7,950 bases of DNA from assembly GCA_964351655.1 (NCBI GenBank), contig CAYGPD010000073.1:1-7950 (forward strand). Reading direction: 5' to 3'. This document shows, in pieces, positions 6,708 through 7,950 of this stretch. The stretch comes from Hirschia sp964351655 (GTDB lineage Bacteria; Pseudomonadota; Alphaproteobacteria; Caulobacterales; Hyphomonadaceae). Under the pieces are notes generated by a model. It worked only from the letters and a program-made list of their open reading frames with translations. It had not been told where the DNA came from and did no database searches. The number at the start of each line of letters is the position of its first letter. Positions within the stretch are counted from its first letter, which is position 1. The translations under genes and the position numbers were made by a program.

Positions 6708-6739
6708 GCCCATGAGTGAGCATTACATTGCTCATGGCC
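6708..6739. repeat. Inverted repeat upstream of carB
   Basis: GCCCATGAG (6708-6716) and CTCATGGCC (6731-6739) are inverted copies matching at 8 of 9 positions, separated by 14 nt. An alternative shorter stem, TGAGC (6717-6721) with GCTCA (6730-6734), uses part of the same sequence. It ends 41 nt before the carB ATG and could be an operator or a leader RNA hairpin with two mutually exclusive folds. Confidence 0.4.
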
Positions 6740-6780
6740 ACATAAACGTTGCGACCTAAAGACCCTAAGGACACACCTTC

Positions 6781-7893
6781 ATGCCTAAACGTACCGATAT
6801 CCAATCCATTCTTGTGATCGGCGCAGGCCCAATCGTCATCGGCCAAGCGTGTGAGTTTGACTATTCTGGTGTTCAGGCAATCAAAGCCCTAAAAGAAGAA
6901 GGCTACCGCGTTATCTTGGTGAACTCTAACCCTGCCACCATTATGACTGACCCTGACCTGGCTGACGCAACATATATCGAACCGATTACTCCAGAATTCG
7001 TTGCAAAAATTATCGAAAAAGAACGCCCAGATGCAGTTCTACCAACTATGGGTGGCCAAACTGCATTAAATACAGCACTCGCACTCGATAAAGACGGAAC
7101 ACTCAGTAAATACAATGTAGAGCTCATTGGTGCAAAAGCTGACGCGATAGAAAAAGCTGAAGATCGCGAAAAATTCCAAGTTGCTATGACCAACATTGGG
7201 TTGGAAAACCCAAAATCAGTAATTGTATCAGCGCCCAAAAAGCGCGATGCGAACGGCAAGGTAACGGGCAAAGACATACTTGAAGGCCTCAAGAAATGTA
7301 TGGACGCAGTCGATGATATTGGTTTGCCTGCGATTATCCGCCCTGCATTTACATTAGGTGGTACAGGCGGCGGTGTTGCAAACAACCGTCAAGAATATGA
7401 AGAATTTTGTCGCTCGGGCATGGAAGCTTCCCCAACAGGGCAGATTTTGATTGATGAAAGCCTTCTTGGCTGGAAAGAATACGAGATGGAGGTTGTTCGT
7501 GACACAGCCGACAACTGTATTATTATCTGTTCGATCGAAAACATCGACCCAATGGGCGTCCATACAGGCGACTCTATAACTGTTGCGCCAGCTCTTACGC
7601 TCACAGATAAAGAATATCAGATCATGCGTAACGCATCGATCGCCGTTCTACGTGAAATTGGTGTCGAAACTGGTGGTTCAAACGTACAGTTTGCTGTTCA
7701 CCCCGAGACGGGCCGCTTAGTCGTTATTGAAATGAACCCACGCGTTAGCCGCTCATCCGCTCTTGCTTCCAAAGCAACTGGTTTCCCTATCGCCAAAGTC
7801 GCTGCAAAACTCGCAGTTGGTTACACCCTCGACGAATTAGACAATGATATCACAGGTGTGACGCCTTCTTCGTTCGAGCGGACAATTGATTAG
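6781..7893 (+). CDS. carB: Carbamoyl-phosphate synthase large subunit, 5' part ending at an in-frame TAG
   Basis: CarB makes carbamoyl phosphate from bicarbonate, ammonia and two ATP. The 370 codons before the stop are the N-terminal carboxyphosphate synthetase part: MPKRTDI, the glycine motif GAGPIVIGQACEFDYSG (14-30), VLPTMGGQTALN (86-97), and an ATP-grasp domain with Arg129, Arg187, the WKEYEMEVVR block (231-240), and Glu317/Asn319/Arg321 in EMNPRVSR. All expected nucleotide and metal ligands I can place are present. An insertion of about 18 residues relative to E. coli lies around 145-175. The family protein is about 1,070 residues, yet TAG at codon 371 stops this frame in a strictly conserved block, and homologous sequence continues beyond. 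A product ending here would lack the oligomerisation, carbamoyl-phosphate and allosteric domains. The start has TAAGGA 9 nt upstream. Confidence 0.93.
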   Translation: MPKRTDIQSILVIGAGPIVIGQACEFDYSGVQAIKALKEEGYRVILVNSNPATIMTDPDLADATYIEPITPEFVAKIIEKERPDAVLPTMGGQTALNTALALDKDGTLSKYNVELIGAKADAIEKAEDREKFQVAMTNIGLENPKSVIVSAPKKRDANGKVTGKDILEGLKKCMDAVDDIGLPAIIRPAFTLGGTGGGVANNRQEYEEFCRSGMEASPTGQILIDESLLGWKEYEMEVVRDTADNCIIICSIENIDPMGVHTGDSITVAPALTLTDKEYQIMRNASIAVLREIGVETGGSNVQFAVHPETGRLVVIEMNPRVSRSSALASKATGFPIAKVAAKLAVGYTLDELDNDITGVTPSSFERTID

Positions 7894-7950
7894 GTGGTCA
7901 CAAAGATCCCTCGCTTCGCCTTTGAAAAGTACAAGGGTGCAAACGAGCTA
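7891..7950 (+). pseudogene. carB: In-frame continuation of carB beyond the TAG, cut by the window edge
   Basis: In the same frame, directly after TAG (7891-7893), the next 19 codons translate as VVTKIPRFAFEKYKGANEL. This matches the conserved CarB block that normally reads TIDYVVTKIPRF.FEKF.GA. The stop therefore replaces the conserved Tyr, and one base change at 7893 (TAC or TAT to TAG) explains it. There is no frameshift. The rest of carB lies beyond the window, so it is not known whether the remainder is intact. Confidence 0.85.

Larger units (their letters stand above)
6431..6780. other. Divergent intergenic region between the lipoprotein gene and carB
   Basis: About 350 bp with no gene I can support. 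It holds the lipoprotein promoter (6502-6529, minus strand), a short palindrome ACGGA-N5-TCCGT (6468-6482) in that gene's leader, a longer inverted repeat close to carB (6708-6739), and the carB ribosome-binding site TAAGGA (6766-6771, 9-nt spacer). Plus-strand mini-frames such as the 15-codon one at 6712-6759 lack a ribosome-binding site and arginine codons, so no leader peptide is claimed. I found no convincing -35/-10 pair for carB. Confidence 0.5.

Noticed and set aside
6712..6759. 15-codon plus-strand frame before carB as a regulatory leader peptide
   Set aside because: It has no ribosome-binding site, no run of arginine or other regulatory codons, and no terminator downstream, so attenuation by a leader peptide is not supported.
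6526..6846. Minus-strand open frame of 106 codons upstream of and overlapping the carB start
   Set aside because: Its start lies inside carB, no ribosome-binding site precedes that start or the internal ATG at 6735, it overlaps the lipoprotein promoter, and the product resembles nothing I know. A short real gene at 6526-6735 cannot be fully excluded.
6903..7385. 160-codon minus-strand frame opposite carB
   Set aside because: It is fully antisense to highly conserved carB coding sequence and is explained as a shadow of that gene's codon pattern.
7891..7950. Genetic recoding of TAG as an amino acid
   Set aside because: The M48 protease (3272-3274) and the receiver-like gene (5132-5134) both end in TAG at plausible C termini, and reading through the former would run far into the opposite gene. 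Not excluded without tRNA data, but less likely than mutation or error.

Overview
The window looks like a chromosomal segment of a marine-type alphaproteobacterium. The evidence is CarA and CarB sequences of alphaproteobacterial flavour (the CarA stretch GNVGANDEDNEE and an insertion in CarB relative to E. coli), carA and carB lying apart, a receiver-like protein with a YFGPxRR tail, and G+C in the mid-40s by eye. A Hirschia or Hyphomonadaceae-like organism would fit, but that is a guess. I see no tRNA, rRNA, CRISPR array, insertion sequence or phage gene.

Layout: carA (+, 29-1261) is followed by a structured intergenic stretch and a polytopic membrane protein that I read as a remote PiT/PHO4 phosphate-transporter relative (+, 1398-2597). 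Next is a secreted DUF2059-like protein (+, 2722-3264), converging tail to tail with a membrane-anchored M48 metalloprotease (-, 3272-4237). A divergent promoter region with two palindromes separates the protease from a GloC/YcbL-type metallo-beta-lactamase-fold hydrolase (+, 4388-5125). That gene converges on a degenerate receiver-domain protein (-, start probably at 5617), preceded on the same strand by a proline-rich lipoprotein of unknown function (-, 5735-6430). A divergent region of about 350 bp then leads to carB (+, from 6781), which runs off the window.

Functionally, carA and carB encode the two subunits of carbamoyl-phosphate synthetase, feeding arginine and pyrimidine synthesis. 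The genes between them are envelope or housekeeping functions with no evident link to that pathway: a transporter-like protein, two exported proteins, a protease, a thioester hydrolase and a signalling-like protein.

The most striking observation is in carB. The reading frame is stopped by TAG at codon 371, where the family normally has Tyr in the conserved block TIDYVVTKIPRF, and the same frame continues with recognisable CarB sequence to the window edge. A non-consensus Arg for Pro lies four codons upstream. This is a nonsense allele or a sequence error; recoding is less likely because two other genes here end naturally in TAG. Second-rank observations are the nested stem structure that can cover the ribosome-binding site of the PiT-like gene, the pseudo-receiver that has lost its phosphorylation pocket, and the palindromes between the protease and the hydrolase. 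I did not find a convincing new multi-gene system.
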